Counted from the first letter of the stretch, positions 34,106-45,690 are shown. The stretch: 64,000 nt of DNA from Pictodentalium vernedei (GCA_031216915.1 CM062289.1:250413113-250477112), one strand, 5' to 3'. Notes: generated by a model from the sequence alone, not told the origin. Made by a program: numbers and translations.

Positions 34106-34607
34106 TGTTGTACCCAGTATGCAGCCGGCGGCAAAATGTTTGCCGCGATGTCTATAAACACTGACTTCCTCCCGTGAACACTTGTCACTGGGAGAGAGAG
34201 AGTGTCGACCTCTCCAGACGTGTCACCAGTGACATACTTCATAAAGGAGGGCCTTCGCTCTCTTGTCCGGGTGATTTCAGACGTAATTCCGAACGTTTAG
34301 CTGTTGCTGAATATTCTGTTCTAAATTTCTTTATTTTAATTACGCTGTCATAATAGTGGTGTTGTTATTGAGAGCTGAGAAGAGATCATCAAAGAGCATA
34401 AAACATTACGGAAATCGTAAATACTATATATTTATCATTATATAATGAAATGACTTTACTCTGAAGCATGACAGGATAGTCTATTGCTGATGATGTTTTT
34501 GCCAAATGTAAATGTTATTAATTATTGTTCACTATTTGTATATTGGTATACATGCAATCTGCCCCAATGCAGGCGATTTATTGCAATAAAGTTCTATTCT
34601 ATAAACA
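34106..34607 (+). mobile_element. Possible solo LTR (about 500 bp)
   Basis: It begins TGTTGTACCCAGTATGCAGC and ends AATAAAGTTCTATTCTATAAACA. A TG...CA layout with an AATAAA signal about 20 bp before the end, and a TATA-like CATAAAGG mid-way, suits an LTR. No target duplication was seen (ATATA left, TCTCC right) and no internal retroelement sequence adjoins it. Confidence 0.4.
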
Positions 34608-35369
34608 TCTCCTGTACATTCAACAGAAGCTGGATAATCACTTGACCATTCAGGTTCCTGATGTCAAGTGGTGATCTGGCCCGTGCGAACATCTTCTCAA
34701 GATCCCCGTGGGAACCCCGGGAAGTAAGCAGCACTTGTTTACTGTGGTAAACCAGTTCTGCTTTACTAGTAAAATAGGACCCAGTCACCAATGCTTGGGG
34801 TGAAAGTCCTCTAAAATGGGCAACATGTTGATCAACGATTGACTACACTTGACTTCATCTCCATGTTGTGTCACGATTAGCCATAGTGCATAAATATGTG
34901 ACGTTAACCACCAACAAACAAACAAACAATCTTCTCAAGGCGTGTCGGTAGCTCAATTAAAGTGCGTGGACCCATAGACCCAAATAATTTGGCCCTTTGG
35001 GACAGAATTGTTGAAAAGGTAAATCGACAGAAATGCTCCTTGATTATCTTATCTTGACGAGGATAACATGATAAGACAGAACACAACGAGGGTCGGAGTT
35101 TTTCAGATGTTTCACGAGGGCTGCAGTTGTGAGTAGAATTTAGGAAAAACTCCAACACAGGTGTTTGATTCCTGTCCACTGTACTCTGTGTTGTATTCTG
35201 TACTAATACCACAATTAAACCTGAATTATGTAAAGCTTAGTTTTTAAATAACTATATCATCGATCCTACCCACGAGCACTACACTGTGCAAACTGTTCGT
35301 CCTTGCATTATGGGGCTGATGTAGAAAAGTCACCTCCGGGGTTATTTGTTGATTCAAACCTAAGGTTTA
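34608..35369. other. Unannotated stretch containing a SINE tail
   Basis: Apart from the SINE 3' fragment at 34866-34928, no gene was recognised. Short minus-strand frames (34594-34791, 34904-35212) match no known family. Confidence 0.4.
34866..34928 (+). mobile_element. SINE 3'-end fragment
   Basis: TGTCACGATTAGCCATAGTGCATAAATATGTGACGTTAACCACCAA-(CAAA)n matches the last 60 bp of the SINE at 20717. The body and head are absent. Confidence 0.85.
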
Positions 35370-35608
35370 TTAACCCTTTACCTAACATGAAAAACAGACG
35401 ACACTTGTAAAAAAAATTCTTGAATAACATTTTTTTAATTTTTTGTCTCAAATACATGGGTTATGACCCATCATTGGAACGAGCTCGTTCCAATGAGGTG
35501 TCCTAACCTATATTTTTCAGACAAAAAATGAAAAAATAATGAAAATTAATTGGCGATTGTGAGAATAGTGCTGGCCGGTTTTGGCCGTTACGTTGGGTAA
35601 AGGGTTAA
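35370..35608 (+). mobile_element. Palindromic TTAA MITE, family 1A, contracted centre
   Basis: TTAA-CCCTTTACCTAACATG left and CGTTGGGTAAAGGG-TTAA right. The palindrome is shortened at its centre: TCATTGGAACGAGCTCGTTCCAATGA lacks the usual extra CGACGAGCT. Both arms carry CATTGG/CCAATG rather than CGTTGG/CCAACG. Confidence 0.93.
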
Positions 35609-35633
35609 ATGTATTATACTACAATTGTTGTGG

Positions 35634-35690
35634 TTATTTATTTATTTATTGGTGTTTAAGGTCACATATTTCTGCACATGTTGAGGTTGT
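35634..35690 (-). mobile_element. SINE 3'-end fragment (reverse)
   Basis: (TTTA)n-TTGGTGTTTAAGGTCACATATTTCTGCAC is the reverse complement of the SINE tail. The rest is missing. Confidence 0.8.
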
Positions 35691-36799
35691 GGTTATAAAT
35701 TAAGAGTTTTGACATCACAATATGATTTATACCGATAGAAATTAATTATGTTCTTGTTCACCCTATAAGGAGCAGATGACTTCACAATGCTGGATAATCT
35801 TACGCCTAATCCTAAAATGTTGCTCTGCTAAGTGTTGACCGGTGGGCGGACATAGCATACCATATGTACGGCGGTGCATTTGATCGGCCGTTTGAAATAA
35901 TGGAAGAATGCATATATCTAGTGAAAAATATATTTTCTTGTTCTATTCATTCATGGCTATTCAGTATGATAGCTTCTGCCAGTAAAAACGAGGAAATGTG
36001 GCCCTGTTTTAGACAGGCACGTAACCGTACTATACAAAGATACAACAGTCCAAACGTCTTCCGGGCAGTACAAAATGACATTTGTTATCATTATCCAATA
36101 TGGCCGATCTGGACACCAGCTTGGATACTTTCCCAATGGCATGTCTACCATATTTTGCATAGAAAAAATTGCTGACTTTGTATACCAGTTACGAAGGAGA
36201 AATGCTATAACACGGAGGAGGCACAGCTTATGTAAACTTTAAAAGTGAGGCTCATTGTGTTGAGTTAGAATACCGAAAGTGAGTCAAGCTTATATTGCAG
36301 GCATGGTCTGTTGCGTTGACCTGAAGCCAACACCAGTTCAGTCAAAACTCATTAAGGGGCACAACAAGGTGAAGATCACCCAGGGTCATGGAGTGCAATT
36401 GTGAGAAATGCTGCAAATCATCTTTTGATATCTCCCAAAGCATTCCCGACACTCATATATGAATTTCAAATCACAAAAATGTAGCCGGTGCCTAACATTT
36501 TGAAATTCGGCCTCAATTTTATCTCAAGAATGATTAACCTATGGATATGGGATTAAAATTGAATGAGTTGAAACTCAGGGGTAGTTCAAAATATAAGTCA
36601 AAATCTGGGTTATATATGTTTTTTTTATCATGAAAAATTAAAAAAAAACGCTTCTAAACGGTCTAATCAATATTTCCATTCTAATCTGTATGAACTCAGT
36701 CTGGAAATACCACAGAAGGGGGAAATCGAAACTCTTTTTGTGCTCATACTCAGTCCATTCAGAGTCCATGTTGGCAGTGACCTTTACAATGACAAAGAT
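35691..36799. other. Unannotated stretch
   Basis: The longest frame (35864-36175, plus, 103 codons) begins MYGGAFDRPFEIMEECIYLV and matches nothing I recognise. No splice or poly(A) signals set it apart. Confidence 0.4.
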
Positions 36800-39340
36800 A
36801 TGTACACTTTAGGTGAGAGTTTGTACGGATGCACTTTTGGAACACAGAGATTCAGCCTTACATCCACTCTTGATTAGTTCTCTGCAACACTTTGAGGTTT
36901 CCGGATGTATGATCCAGGTAGGCTGCCAGTAGTCTATGGCTTCAGTCCAGCCCAAATTTTCTGGCGATGGCAAATTTTGCTTTGAATGCAAGCTCATCTC
37001 CCAGCTGCTTGCTTGATAAATGCTTCGCTGCTGAAAGAGTGAATTTTGTTTTGGTGGCAAGGTTTTCATCATTTTCACATGTTTTTGTAAGCGAATTGTT
37101 CTTGCCACATGTTGCTCACTCTCTCTGTAGTATGATCATACAATATGCATCTGAATCTCTGTATCAAATTAAAAACCTATGTCGTCAAATCAGCTGGTGT
37201 GAAAGGATGCTCCAAAAGACAGGAAAGGCATTTGTCGCTGCATGGTATGCTTTCAATGCTTTCCAGCAAGATTTCTTCCTGAGATGTGGTATGACATCCA
37301 GTGAAAGCATGAAAGAAAGTTAAAGATTTGGACATGTCATTATCTATTTGATGGCAGACAGAGTTAATATGACAATGTCTAATGGTTTTCCCTTTTCCGA
37401 ATTCAACCTAAAGTTTAAGGTCTGAGTTGAGCAGTTTCAGTTTTGAGAAGACGCCAACCAAAATTACGACATCCGTATCAACCGTGCTGACCGGGACATT
37501 TGTAGTACTCTTTTTATAGCATCTTGTGAGACACCTCCCTCCATATTCCTTTACCCCTTGTTTCTCTCGTGGCTTCCTAAAGACTGTCAATCTTATTAGT
37601 GTCCCAAACTGTATCAATTCTTCCATACTCTGAAGCTGCCCACTATCCAGGGCAAGAAAATGTTTACACTGCAGTCTCCAAACGCAGATGTGTCACCTCT
37701 TTGGTAAGTAATGTACCACAGAAGCACCATCAGATTATTTTGGATCAATTTTTGGAAGTTCTTGGTTATTAGTTGACCCAAGATAGTCCAGCAGCTCCGA
37801 CTAGCAACTTGGGAGCCGTAGTTTGTCATGCTGAGACAACAATGGAGGCCAAGGGTGATTTTCATGGCCAAAAAACGCATCCAAGTCAACTCCACGGATT
37901 TGCCGAACTATGAAAAGCTGACTGACGAGGCAATAGTCACTTTTCAGATCCTCTGTTTGTTGTTTGGTATTAGATTTTATTTTAGAAGGTTTGAATGATT
38001 AAGACGGTTTTTCTTGAAGGGACTTTTGATGGAATGGGTTCTAGCTATAAGAACGATTTTGACATTCTCTTCATATTGAGCATTTCCCTTGTATCGTTTG
38101 TTTAACAGCAGCATCAGTACAGCCGTAGGTGTCAAACGCCATGAGTTCACCAGAGTCCTCCAGAAATGGGTCGCCGATGGTAGAACTTGTCGGACTCAGC
38201 TTCTTCACTTGCATCTTGAATGTTTCTTGTGATGATTGATTTTGTTCGTGACTCATAAAATCATTTTGCTTACATTCTGAATCACCCCGAAATTCATTGC
38301 AAAAATTGACTTCCTCTGGAACAGAAATCGTCCATCTTTTCAATGGTCCTGGGCTCTCAGTCAAACCTATTGCACCACCAAAATCCTTAATAATCTTTTT
38401 ATTTTGTTCGTGTGTCTGGTCTATAGGTGCAGCAGAAAATTTGTCTTGAGTCTTCGGAAAAGTCCAACATTTCTGAAGCTCTTCTTTAACGTTTTCTGGA
38501 AGAGCTTTCGAATCTCTGATATGCACAGGATCAGATCATTTCTTTCTTCCATTTTGCACAGATGTTTCATCATTGTTTCCGTACACAGTCTGACAGGCGT
38601 CTTGTTGTAATTTCGCGAGAGACAATGCTGTCACTAGGTGGGTATGTCTTGTTTTTGTTAGAGGAAATGTTGAGAGGAAGGAGTCATCAGTTCCAGATGT
38701 CCCAAGTGCAACCTCTGTCAGTACCGTCGTCCACCCAGAGTCTTCCATTAGATCACCAATCATCCTCGACAGTGCAATTTCGATATGAAGGCCACCTAAC
38801 ATGATGTTGTATGAAGCCACCCCATTTTCAGGCCGCTTCCACTGAACATATTTAGCCAAAGCGTAAAATGGTTGGTCAAATGCCATTACTGGTGTTGTCC
38901 AGAATTGCACTTGGCGGTAACACGTGCTATGATTGTCATTCCATGTTTTATCATTGCAAGCGTATCATCCTTTTTGCTGAATAAAGGCAAGAGTGAGGAT
39001 ATAACAGGTATAATGGGTTCTTTGGGTTGCCGCGATGCATGGTGAGCTCCGCACGCGGCAAAATCACCCTTTACAGCTTTTCTAAGGAGAGAAGTGGGAT
39101 ACATTTCATAAACCATTTGTTTTCTTCTTTTTTAGCTCCATCTATGTTACCATTCATTTCACGCATTTCTGCTTTCAGCACTGTAATCATGCCTGTATTG
39201 CAGACAACTTTCTGGCAGAGATGGTCTTATAGGATATTTTTCGGATGCCACATGAATAAGTTCTCTAGTAGTACCCGATGTAGACGAATTTGGAAACTAA
39301 AATATAGTGCCATGAAAAGAACCCTGAGCTGTAGTTGATG
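36800..39340 (-). pseudogene. Pseudogene of a repetitive PIN-like/Cys-rich protein family
   Basis: Minus-strand fragments read in the order of a large protein family that I recall from coral, mollusc and other marine genomes. First is PIIPVISSLLPLFSKKDDTLAMIKHGM (39010-38940), then after a frameshift near 38900 TPVMAFDQPFYALAKYVQW and GGLHIEIAL...GDLMEDSGWT. An internal gap at about 38536 removes a segment that normally separates it from VHIRDSKALPENVKEELQK, PIDQTHEQNKKIIKDFGGAIGLTE and MSHEQNQ. Further on are VNIFLPWIVG, TVDTDVVIL (37500-37470; an acidic, PIN-nuclease-like motif), a HAFTGC-like block, and the tail LPSPENLGWTEAIDYWQPTW and CRELIKSGCKAESLCSK near 36850-36960. At least two deletions and several frameshifts mean it is dead. 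Its function is unknown, and its repetitive occurrence suggests a mobile-element origin. Confidence 0.75.
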
Positions 39341-39663
39341 TTGGATCGCGTGGTATGTTGTCCAGATCACCAATCGTAAACAGACCATATCGAATCTAAT
39401 AAATAATACAACTTTCCCAATTCATTATAATTTCACCACTTCACACATTACCCGAAAATGGAAACCAATGATAACTTCATTTTTTTCTACAAAATTGCAA
39501 AACTGGATGGGAAAAGCACGTATTTTGAAACATAATTATTACTGTCCGCTTTCTGTGATTTTTCAAGATCTACGTCACTCAGCCCGGGCACCCCTGTAAC
39601 AAATGTTTCTTCAGAGGCTGTGCATCAACTGTGCCGAGTTTGTCGCTTTAACCCTTTACCTAA

Positions 39664-40094
39664 TGTAACCTTTCTTGGGTTGAAGTGTTCAAACTCAAAG
39701 TTTAAGGCTCAAAAATATTTATTTAAACAAAACAGGCTGGATAACGTAAATGTACAAATTAGTCCATCATTCTTGCGATGTGCCACAATAAAAATATCAG
39801 ATATAATCTCGCAAATATAATGGTGAAGCACAATATTAGTGGAAAATGGAACTCGCGTTACATTTTCAATCTCACTAGATATAGCGGACAAACTCTGGCT
39901 ACCTGACCCTATCGGTTAGGAAAGTGGCGGGAGAACCAAGGTGTTAAAACGTCATGCGAGATAAGTGCAGTGTAAAGTGAGTTGCATTCATTCACTCAAT
40001 TCAAGCACACCAAATGATTAACCCTAAGATTATGCTGTGGGCAGCAATAGAAATTAGTTATATACAACAAATAACTACACAGACATGGGTTACA
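39664..40094 (-). repeat. 3' LTR of the Gypsy element (431 bp)
   Basis: On the minus strand it starts TGTAACCCATGTCTGTGTAG and ends CCCAAGAAAGGTTACA, giving a 7-bp inverted TGTAACC/GGTTACA. An AAATAAATA poly(A)-type signal lies about 50 bp before its end. Its first 23 bases match the 5' remnant at 43124-43146. Confidence 0.92.
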
Positions 40095-40109
40095 TCATCT
40101 CCCTCCTTG
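40095..40109 (-). promoter_or_regulatory. Polypurine tract of the Gypsy element
   Basis: On the minus strand AAGGAGGGAGATGA directly precedes the LTR start TGTAACC, the place where plus-strand priming occurs in LTR elements. Confidence 0.8.
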
Positions 40110-40459
40110 CAGAGAAATGACTCCTGTCATTAAACAATACTGGCATATCTGAAAATTATAAATTCAAATAGTAGTAGTGGTGGATCGTTCACATCAAAGG
40201 TGGCACATAAATTGTAAAAGAACCTACAAATTAAAACAACAGATTAATGCTGCGACTACACCCGATATACTGGCAAAAAGTGGCTGAAAATAATTCTTTA
40301 ATCTACAATAAAAGAAAAGTGGTACGTCAAATTAGTAGCAGCTGCAAAAAGAATCATGTAACTTGTTATTATATCACTGCAGTAACAATAACCAAATAAA
40401 GTATACCAACCTCTATATGCTACTTATACATGTAGCAGCAAATAGTATCTGTATATAAT
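40110..40459 (-). other. 3' untranslated part of the Gypsy element
   Basis: AT-rich and non-coding, between the last pol-frame stop and the polypurine tract. Nothing else was seen. Confidence 0.6.
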
Positions 40460-41782
40460 TTATACAAAAATTACCTCATAGTCATGTGGATTCATTGATG
40501 CAATCTGAGGCTGTACCCATTCACCATACCTATCTGGAGGTTTCACTTGTCGTCTGGGTCTCGAAGGTTGTATATGTCTTGCTGCTGAGTCGTGACTAAT
40601 GTGGATATTAGGATTACCAGTACTTCCATGTAAAGGGTCACGACAGGCATCAACTGAACCACTGGCCTCTCTGTTGTTGACTCCTTGGGTGGATTCTGTA
40701 GTGGGTAAAGACATATAAGGCTGATCGTCCACTACAGGAGTCTGAACATGTGTCTGGTCAAATCTTGTTCAAGGTACAGCATTGGGATTTAGTTCCTTTC
40801 TTCTTTGTGGTATGATATAAATATCCGACTGATTATCTTCTGAGTCACTGGTGCTGGACATGTCGCAAAGTAAATTACTCTCTCCCGTTCGTGATTTGGT
40901 GGAATTCTTCACACTAGTAGTTGGGTTGTTCCATGTATCTGGTGTGATAATATTGAATGGAAGCAGCATGTTCCTATGGAGTGTGCGGTTTGGGCAATTT
41001 CGTGAAACTGGCTTGACTTGGAAAACAGGAATGTCACTATTTGGAATCCTGGTGACCAAATAGGGTTCTTGTTCCCACTTGTCTGCTAACTTCCGTTTCC
41101 CTCGAATTCCAACATTCCGAACCAAAACTATATCTCCCACTTCCAATTTGTTCTCTGTTACCTTCTTATCATATCTTTCCTTATTTCTTTCAGCATATTT
41201 GTTGGCTTCTCTCATTGCTGCTCGGTATGCATGTTGCAATCTCTCTTTAAGTTTCTTTATATATGTTGCAGGCTCTTGCTCGGGTTCTCCTTCTCTGTCC
41301 ATTCCGAGGAAGGCATCAACCGACAAACGAGGGTGCCACCCAAACATTAAATAATAGGGTGAATAACCAGTGGCATCACTCTTTGTCGCATTGTATGCCC
41401 GAACAAGAGGAGCAACATATGCTTTCCAATCAGCTTTCTGATGATCTTGTAGAGTGCCTAACATATTGAGTAATGTCCGGTTAAAGCGCTCCACTGACCC
41501 ATTGCCCATCGGGTGATATGGGGTTGTCCTGGACCTCTGTATATGTGCGAGTTTGCACAATTCCTTGATCAGTCTGCTTTCGAAATTTCTTCCCTGATCA
41601 CTGTGTAATTTCTCTGGAAACCTGTAATAAACGATGAAATTTTCATACAATGCTTTGACAGTTCTCTTGGCAGTTTGGTTGCGGCAAGGAATGGCCTGAG
41701 CATATCTGGTGAAGTGATCTGTAATAACAAGTATATGCTCAAAGCCCCCTTGGACCTTTCCAGAGATAAAAAGTCTATGCAT
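40460..41782 (-). pseudogene. Gypsy pol C-terminal part: integrase core and tail
   Basis: The frame from 41782 carries GGFEHILVITDHFTRYAQ, KLHSDQGRNFES (second catalytic Asp) and PYHPMGNGSVERFNRTLL (catalytic Glu). With the first Asp in CIDFLSLE (in the upstream frame), this is a DD35E integrase. Then come DIVLVRNVGIRGKRKLADKW (C-terminal DNA-binding region) and a Ser-rich tail. A single in-frame TGA after NPNAVP (at about 40769) is followed, in the same frame, by TRFDQTHVQ...RPRRQVKPPDRYGEWV to 40460, a common end for this element type. The first Asp is separated from this frame by a one-base loss in the G-run at about 41748. Confidence 0.92.
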
Positions 41783-43122
41783 ACCAATTCCATAGGTCTG
41801 GAAGTATGAATTGGCACAAGGCCGGCAGTTGGCTTAACTGGTTTCTTGCGGCGAATACATCGTCCACAGTTCTCCACCTTGTCAGAAACCTCTTTGACTA
41901 GTCCAGGCCAATAAAATCGTTGCTGTGCCAACCATAGTGTCTTCTCTTTTCCTTGATGGCCAACATCATCATGGATTCCTTTGAGAGCTCTACTCCTAAA
42001 GGAGGGTGGGATAATAATTTGCCTAATCCTCTGGCCATCAACATGTGTTGACCTGTACAAAATACCATTTTCTAAATACAGTCGACTCCACTCCCTTAGG
42101 AACTTTTGTACTTCTGCAGATTCATCACAAATTCTTGCCTGTCTCGGTTGATAATTCTTTTTTAATAGATGAATAACCCTGGCTAATGTTGTATCTTCGT
42201 CTTGCTTCTTAGCCCAATCAATGTGATCTAAAGTTAACTCCTCCCCACGAACCGAATGAAGGGAATTACCAGTAGACACACTCTCCACCAAAGGGTTTTC
42301 TGTCATAGCAGCTTGGCATCTGGCTTTAATTTCATCATTAAAAATCTGTGGTTTCCGAGAAAGTCCATCTGCATCTGCATTAGGTTTGCCAGATCGATAA
42401 GTGATGGTAAAATTGTAGTTTGCTAGTGCTGCAACCCAACGGTGACAGGTTGCATCTAGCTTCGCAGTTGACAAAACATAAGTCAATGGGTTGTTATCTG
42501 TAATTACCTCAAATGAGTTGCTATACAGGTAGTCATGAAATTTGTCTGTTATGGACCATTTCAAGGCCAAAAACTCCAACTTGTGTGCAGGGTACTTCCT
42601 CTCACTGGGGCGTAAGTTCCGGCTTGCATATGCGATAACTCGATCCACTCCCCCTTGATTTTGGTACAGAACTGCTCCTAAACCAAAACCACTGGCATCT
42701 GTATAGAGTTTAAAAGGCAAGTTATAATCTGCATATGCAAGAATGGGAGGTTCACTAAGCAATTTCTTCATAGTGTCAAAAGCTACCTGTTGCGATTCTT
42801 CCCATTTCCATTCTACTTTCATCTTTTTTCTCTTTAAATTGTTATTCTTCTTAGGACTACCATGTCCTTCCAACAGACTATTCAGAGGATGAACAATCTG
42901 GGCATAGTTCTTTACAAAACGTCTGTAATATCCTGTGAAACCCAAAAAATGTTGAAGCTCTTTAATGTTCTTGGGTTCTGGCCATTCTCTTAATGCAGCA
43001 GTCTTCTCAGGATCAGTGGCTATACCTTTTTCAGACACCACATGGCCCAAGTAGGTTACAGATGTCTTACGTAAGTCACACTTTGATGGCTTAAGTTTCA
43101 AATTGTGATCTGATAGTCTCAT
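41569..43122 (-). pseudogene. Gypsy pol: RT thumb, RNase H and integrase N-terminus
   Basis: It opens MRLSDHNLKLKPSKCDL, TSVTYLGHVVSEKG, the region just after the RT catalytic YxDD, so the RT palm is missing. RNase H follows with LYTDASGFGLGAVL (Asp), HKLEFLALKWS (Glu), VITDNNPLTYVL (Asp) and NADADGLSR (Asp), all kept. The integrase zinc finger shows HDDVGHQG and CGRCIRRK (HHCC). CIDFLSLE holds the first integrase Asp, after which one missing G shifts the frame; the last 35 or so residues are out of frame. There is only one frameshift and one stop over about 900 codons, so the insertion is young. Confidence 0.94.
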
Positions 43123-43595
43123 GTAACTACACAGACATGGGTTACACTAACACGAAAAGCAGACGTCACTTTCAAAAAAAAATGAACGACTAATTTTTTT
43201 TCATTTTTTGTCTCAAAAACATAGGTTATGACCCCTCATTGGAACAAGTTCGATGAGCTCGTTCCAATGAGGGGTCATAATCTATGTTTTTGAGACAAAA
43301 AATTAAAAAAAATGAAAATTAACTGGCGATTTTTGAGAATAGCGCTGGCCGGTTTTGGCCATTACGTTGGGTAAATGGTTAATCCGGAAGGTAACGATTT
43401 TGCAAAAAAAATGACCTAATAGACTAGTCTATACGGACTTGGAACCAACACCAAATGTCTCGAAACTGACTGAGATTCAAACCATGGGCCAATATTAGTG
43501 GGGTCGTTGAGAGCATTTTGTAGAAATGTAGAACAAAAAATCATATCGTTGCTCAAAAGAACCGGGCAAAGGCATACATTTTGAAAGTGAGTCAT

Positions 43596-44189
43596 GCGTA
43601 TAACTAAATCATGGTTTGACATAAACAACTTGGAACAACTATAGGTGATATTTCAAACTCCAATTCTCCAAATAAGATGACAATTTTTCATCTCGCTTCA
43701 CCCTACTAGTTGTCGCGGTTCACGACTCCTTTGCGCTTGCTGCGCTGTGAGAGAAATGTATTTTATAACATGGGTTATGGTTGAAACTTCTGCGTTAAGA
43801 GTGATCTTGAAAAAATGGTTTAGTGGATGCATCTGTCCCAGCTGAACACCGTTAGAATACATTGCGCCTTTGGTGTTCGGAATACTTTCGTCACACCTGG
43901 TCAAATTGTCTAAGGACTCAGCAAAGAAATCACCAGACGTATTCTGTTATTTTCACATTTCCTTACTTAAGGACGGGTTATGACTCTAACAGGAACGTTT
44001 TCGACAAGCTCGGGGTCACAAGCTTCGTCTTGGCAGTAATGTAATGGGTTTTATTTACTGGAATGGGTTTTATCGCCAATTATGACACATTGTTGGTCAT
44101 GTTTTCTGCCAAGTTGTATAGAAGAAAACGTTTTACAACATTGTAAAAGGACAGGCAAAAATACTCGAAATAACCTCCTACACTCTAAA
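43596..44189. other. Unannotated spacer
   Basis: No gene was recognised. Short frames only. Confidence 0.4.
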
Positions 44190-44470
44190 ACCTCCAGGTA
44201 CTCTGTGATAACAAATATGGTACTCAACTTGTCCCGTGTGGAGTACAACAAATATTATACTCCGGGAATCCAAAACATTGTCGGTACTCCAAGAAACCAA
44301 ACTGTAATTGTACATTGAGAAAGCCAAAACTATCTGGAACTTCGTTTTGGTTCTCTAGAAAACCAAAATGTTGGTACTTTATTGTGGTTGTCCAGAGAAC
44401 TCAAATCAATTACCAATACTATGGTACTCCAAGAAACCAAAAGTTTGGTACTTTATTAGCACCCCCTTCC
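44190..44470. repeat. Short degenerate direct repeats
   Basis: Words of the type GTACTCCAAGAAACCAAAA and TTGGTACTTTATT recur at about 44285, 44362 and 44430. A related AGAACCAAAAGGTA word occurs at about 45246. It resembles an internally repetitive MITE, but no ends were fixed. Confidence 0.5.
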
Positions 44471-44674
44471 CTTTCATGTACACAACATATACATGGGAGG
44501 GGTAAGCTCAGATATTGTTCCATTCAGGGTGGATCCGGAACCGGAAAGGAGCATGAAAAGCTACAGAAGTACCAGCCTCCCTCATGGGCAGGGAAACATT
44601 TATTGTGTAGATAACATCACAAAACATATCGCTATGAAAAAATGAAAGAAGATAAAATGACTTGTTTAGTTCCT

Positions 44675-44926
44675 TTAACCCTTTACCTAACATGAAAAGC
44701 AGACGACACTTGCAAAAATAATTCTTGAATAACTAAATTTTTTCATTTTTTGTCTCAAAAACATAGGTTATGACCCCTCGTTGGAACGAGCTCGACGAGC
44801 TCGTTCCAACGAGGGGTCATAACCTATGTTTTTGAGACAAAAAATGAAAAAAATAATGAAAATTAATAGGCCATTTTTGAGAATAGCGCTGGCCGGTTTT
44901 GGCCGTTACGTTAGGTAAAGGGTTAA
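44675..44926 (+). mobile_element. Palindromic TTAA MITE, family 1A, best-preserved copy
   Basis: TTAA-CCCTTTACCTAACATG left and ACGTTAGGTAAAGGG-TTAA right, both intact. The palindrome has perfect arms from TTTTTGTCTCAAAAACATAGG through GACCCCTCGTTGGAACGAGC, turning at CTCGACGAG, back to GAGACAAAAA. The outside is asymmetric: AAAAGCAGACGACACTTGC on one side and GCGCTGGCCGGTTTTGGCCG on the other. Confidence 0.96.
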
Positions 44927-45474
44927 TAAGCTTCAACAGACATTAAAGACCTTCACTACAACTCGCATAAATCAAATATAGTTTTCCCCAAGTCATCTAA
45001 CCCGCTTCTAATAAGCCATTCAGTCACGTTTTCAAGCTCTCAGGCTTCAACCGAAACCGCCATTGTTGATACAGGCAACGTGCGCTCGCATCCAAATTGC
45101 TCACGTGCTGGGTATGCAGGGACGTATCTCCTGTTTATCGATAGTTAGATATTCCACAACCATCCATTTGGTATTATACGCGCGAAATATAGAGGAGGCT
45201 ACCCACATTCGGTATTTAGGTATCTCATATACTGGTGGTATCCTAGAGAACCAAAAGGTATTGTTTTTTAGTATACTTCAGAACAGATCAGGTACTGAGA
45301 GCAGCGTAATCATAGCCGGGAAGCAGGGTGTTAACCTTAAATACATTCGTGGCTGAAATCATTAAAAACTGGTTCAAATAGCCTCACCCTGATATTTCAC
45401 TGATGATTCTCTATAGTTATACCTCCACTTTGCATTTTCTGTGTATTAAAACTCCAAAACTTACTCAGAGTGAG
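44927..45474. other. Unannotated spacer
   Basis: No gene was recognised. A 97-codon frame (45063-45356) matches nothing known. Confidence 0.4.
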
Positions 45475-45690
45475 GAAACACACCTTTAACCCACACTCTG
45501 AAATCAAATGGGTTAAAGTCAACCCTAATCAAATGGATTGGGTGATTATGATCCTAACTGGGTTCATATTCACTCATCCCAGTTGTCTTGGCTTGATTTT
45601 AAGCCCAACTGATTTTAGGGTGAATTGGGTTCATATTCACCCAACCCAGCTGATTTGGGTCAATTATTAAACCAACTGAATTTAGAGTGC
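45475..45690. mobile_element. MITE-like repeat rich in GGGTT/AACCC
   Basis: The ends CACTCTGAAATCAAATGGG and TGAATTTAGAGTGCA are partly inverted. The interior repeats AACTGATTT.GGGT and GGGTTCATATTCACCCAACC. Related words are at 20468-20535. Confidence 0.55.

Larger units (their letters stand above)
39664..43146 (-). mobile_element. Ty3/Gypsy LTR retrotransposon, 5' half deleted
   Basis: It runs on the minus strand, flanked by a 4-bp target duplication CTAA (39660-39663 and 43147-43150). Its outer tips are TGTAACC and GGTTACA. The 3' LTR, polypurine tract and 3' part of pol are present. At the 5' side only about 23 bases of LTR (43124-43146) remain before the RT, so most of the 5' LTR, primer-binding site, gag, protease and the N-terminal RT are gone. 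The deletion must have happened during or after integration. Without those parts it cannot move by itself. Confidence 0.93.
39648..43382 (+). mobile_element. Palindromic TTAA MITE, family 1A, interrupted by Gypsy
   Basis: The left tip TTAA-CCCTTTACCTAA (39648-39663) is separated from the rest (CTAACACGAAAAGCAGACG..., 43147-43382) by the LTR retrotransposon. The palindrome at 43215-43300 has CATTGG/CCAATG arms and one changed half-site (GAACAAGTTCGATGAGCTCG). The right tip is GGGTAAATGG-TTAA. Confidence 0.93.
39604..43595. repeat. Repeat locus carrying a MITE, itself split by the Gypsy element (filled copy)
   Basis: 39604-39663 plus 43147-43595 correspond, at about 95% identity by eye, to the uninterrupted 50579-51053 stretch. 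The shared flank words are TTCTTCAGAGGCTGTGCATC...GTTTGTCGC, the MITE, and ATCCGGAAGGTAACGATTTTGC...CATACATTTTGAAAGT. Both carry the MITE at the same base, so duplication followed MITE insertion and preceded the Gypsy insertion. Confidence 0.9.

Noticed and set aside
34106..34607. Confident solo LTR
   Set aside because: TG..CA and AATAAA fit, but no target duplication; kept only as a low-confidence feature.
39704..39891. 60-codon minus frame as a gene
   Set aside because: It lies inside the Gypsy 3' LTR.
40851..41469. Plus-strand frames of 68-91 codons
   Set aside because: Antisense shadows of the Gypsy integrase.
44760..44850. Rho-independent terminator or microRNA precursor
   Set aside because: The hairpin is part of a MITE present in many copies; bacterial termination does not apply, and the arms are too perfect and repetitive to argue for a single miRNA gene without small-RNA data.
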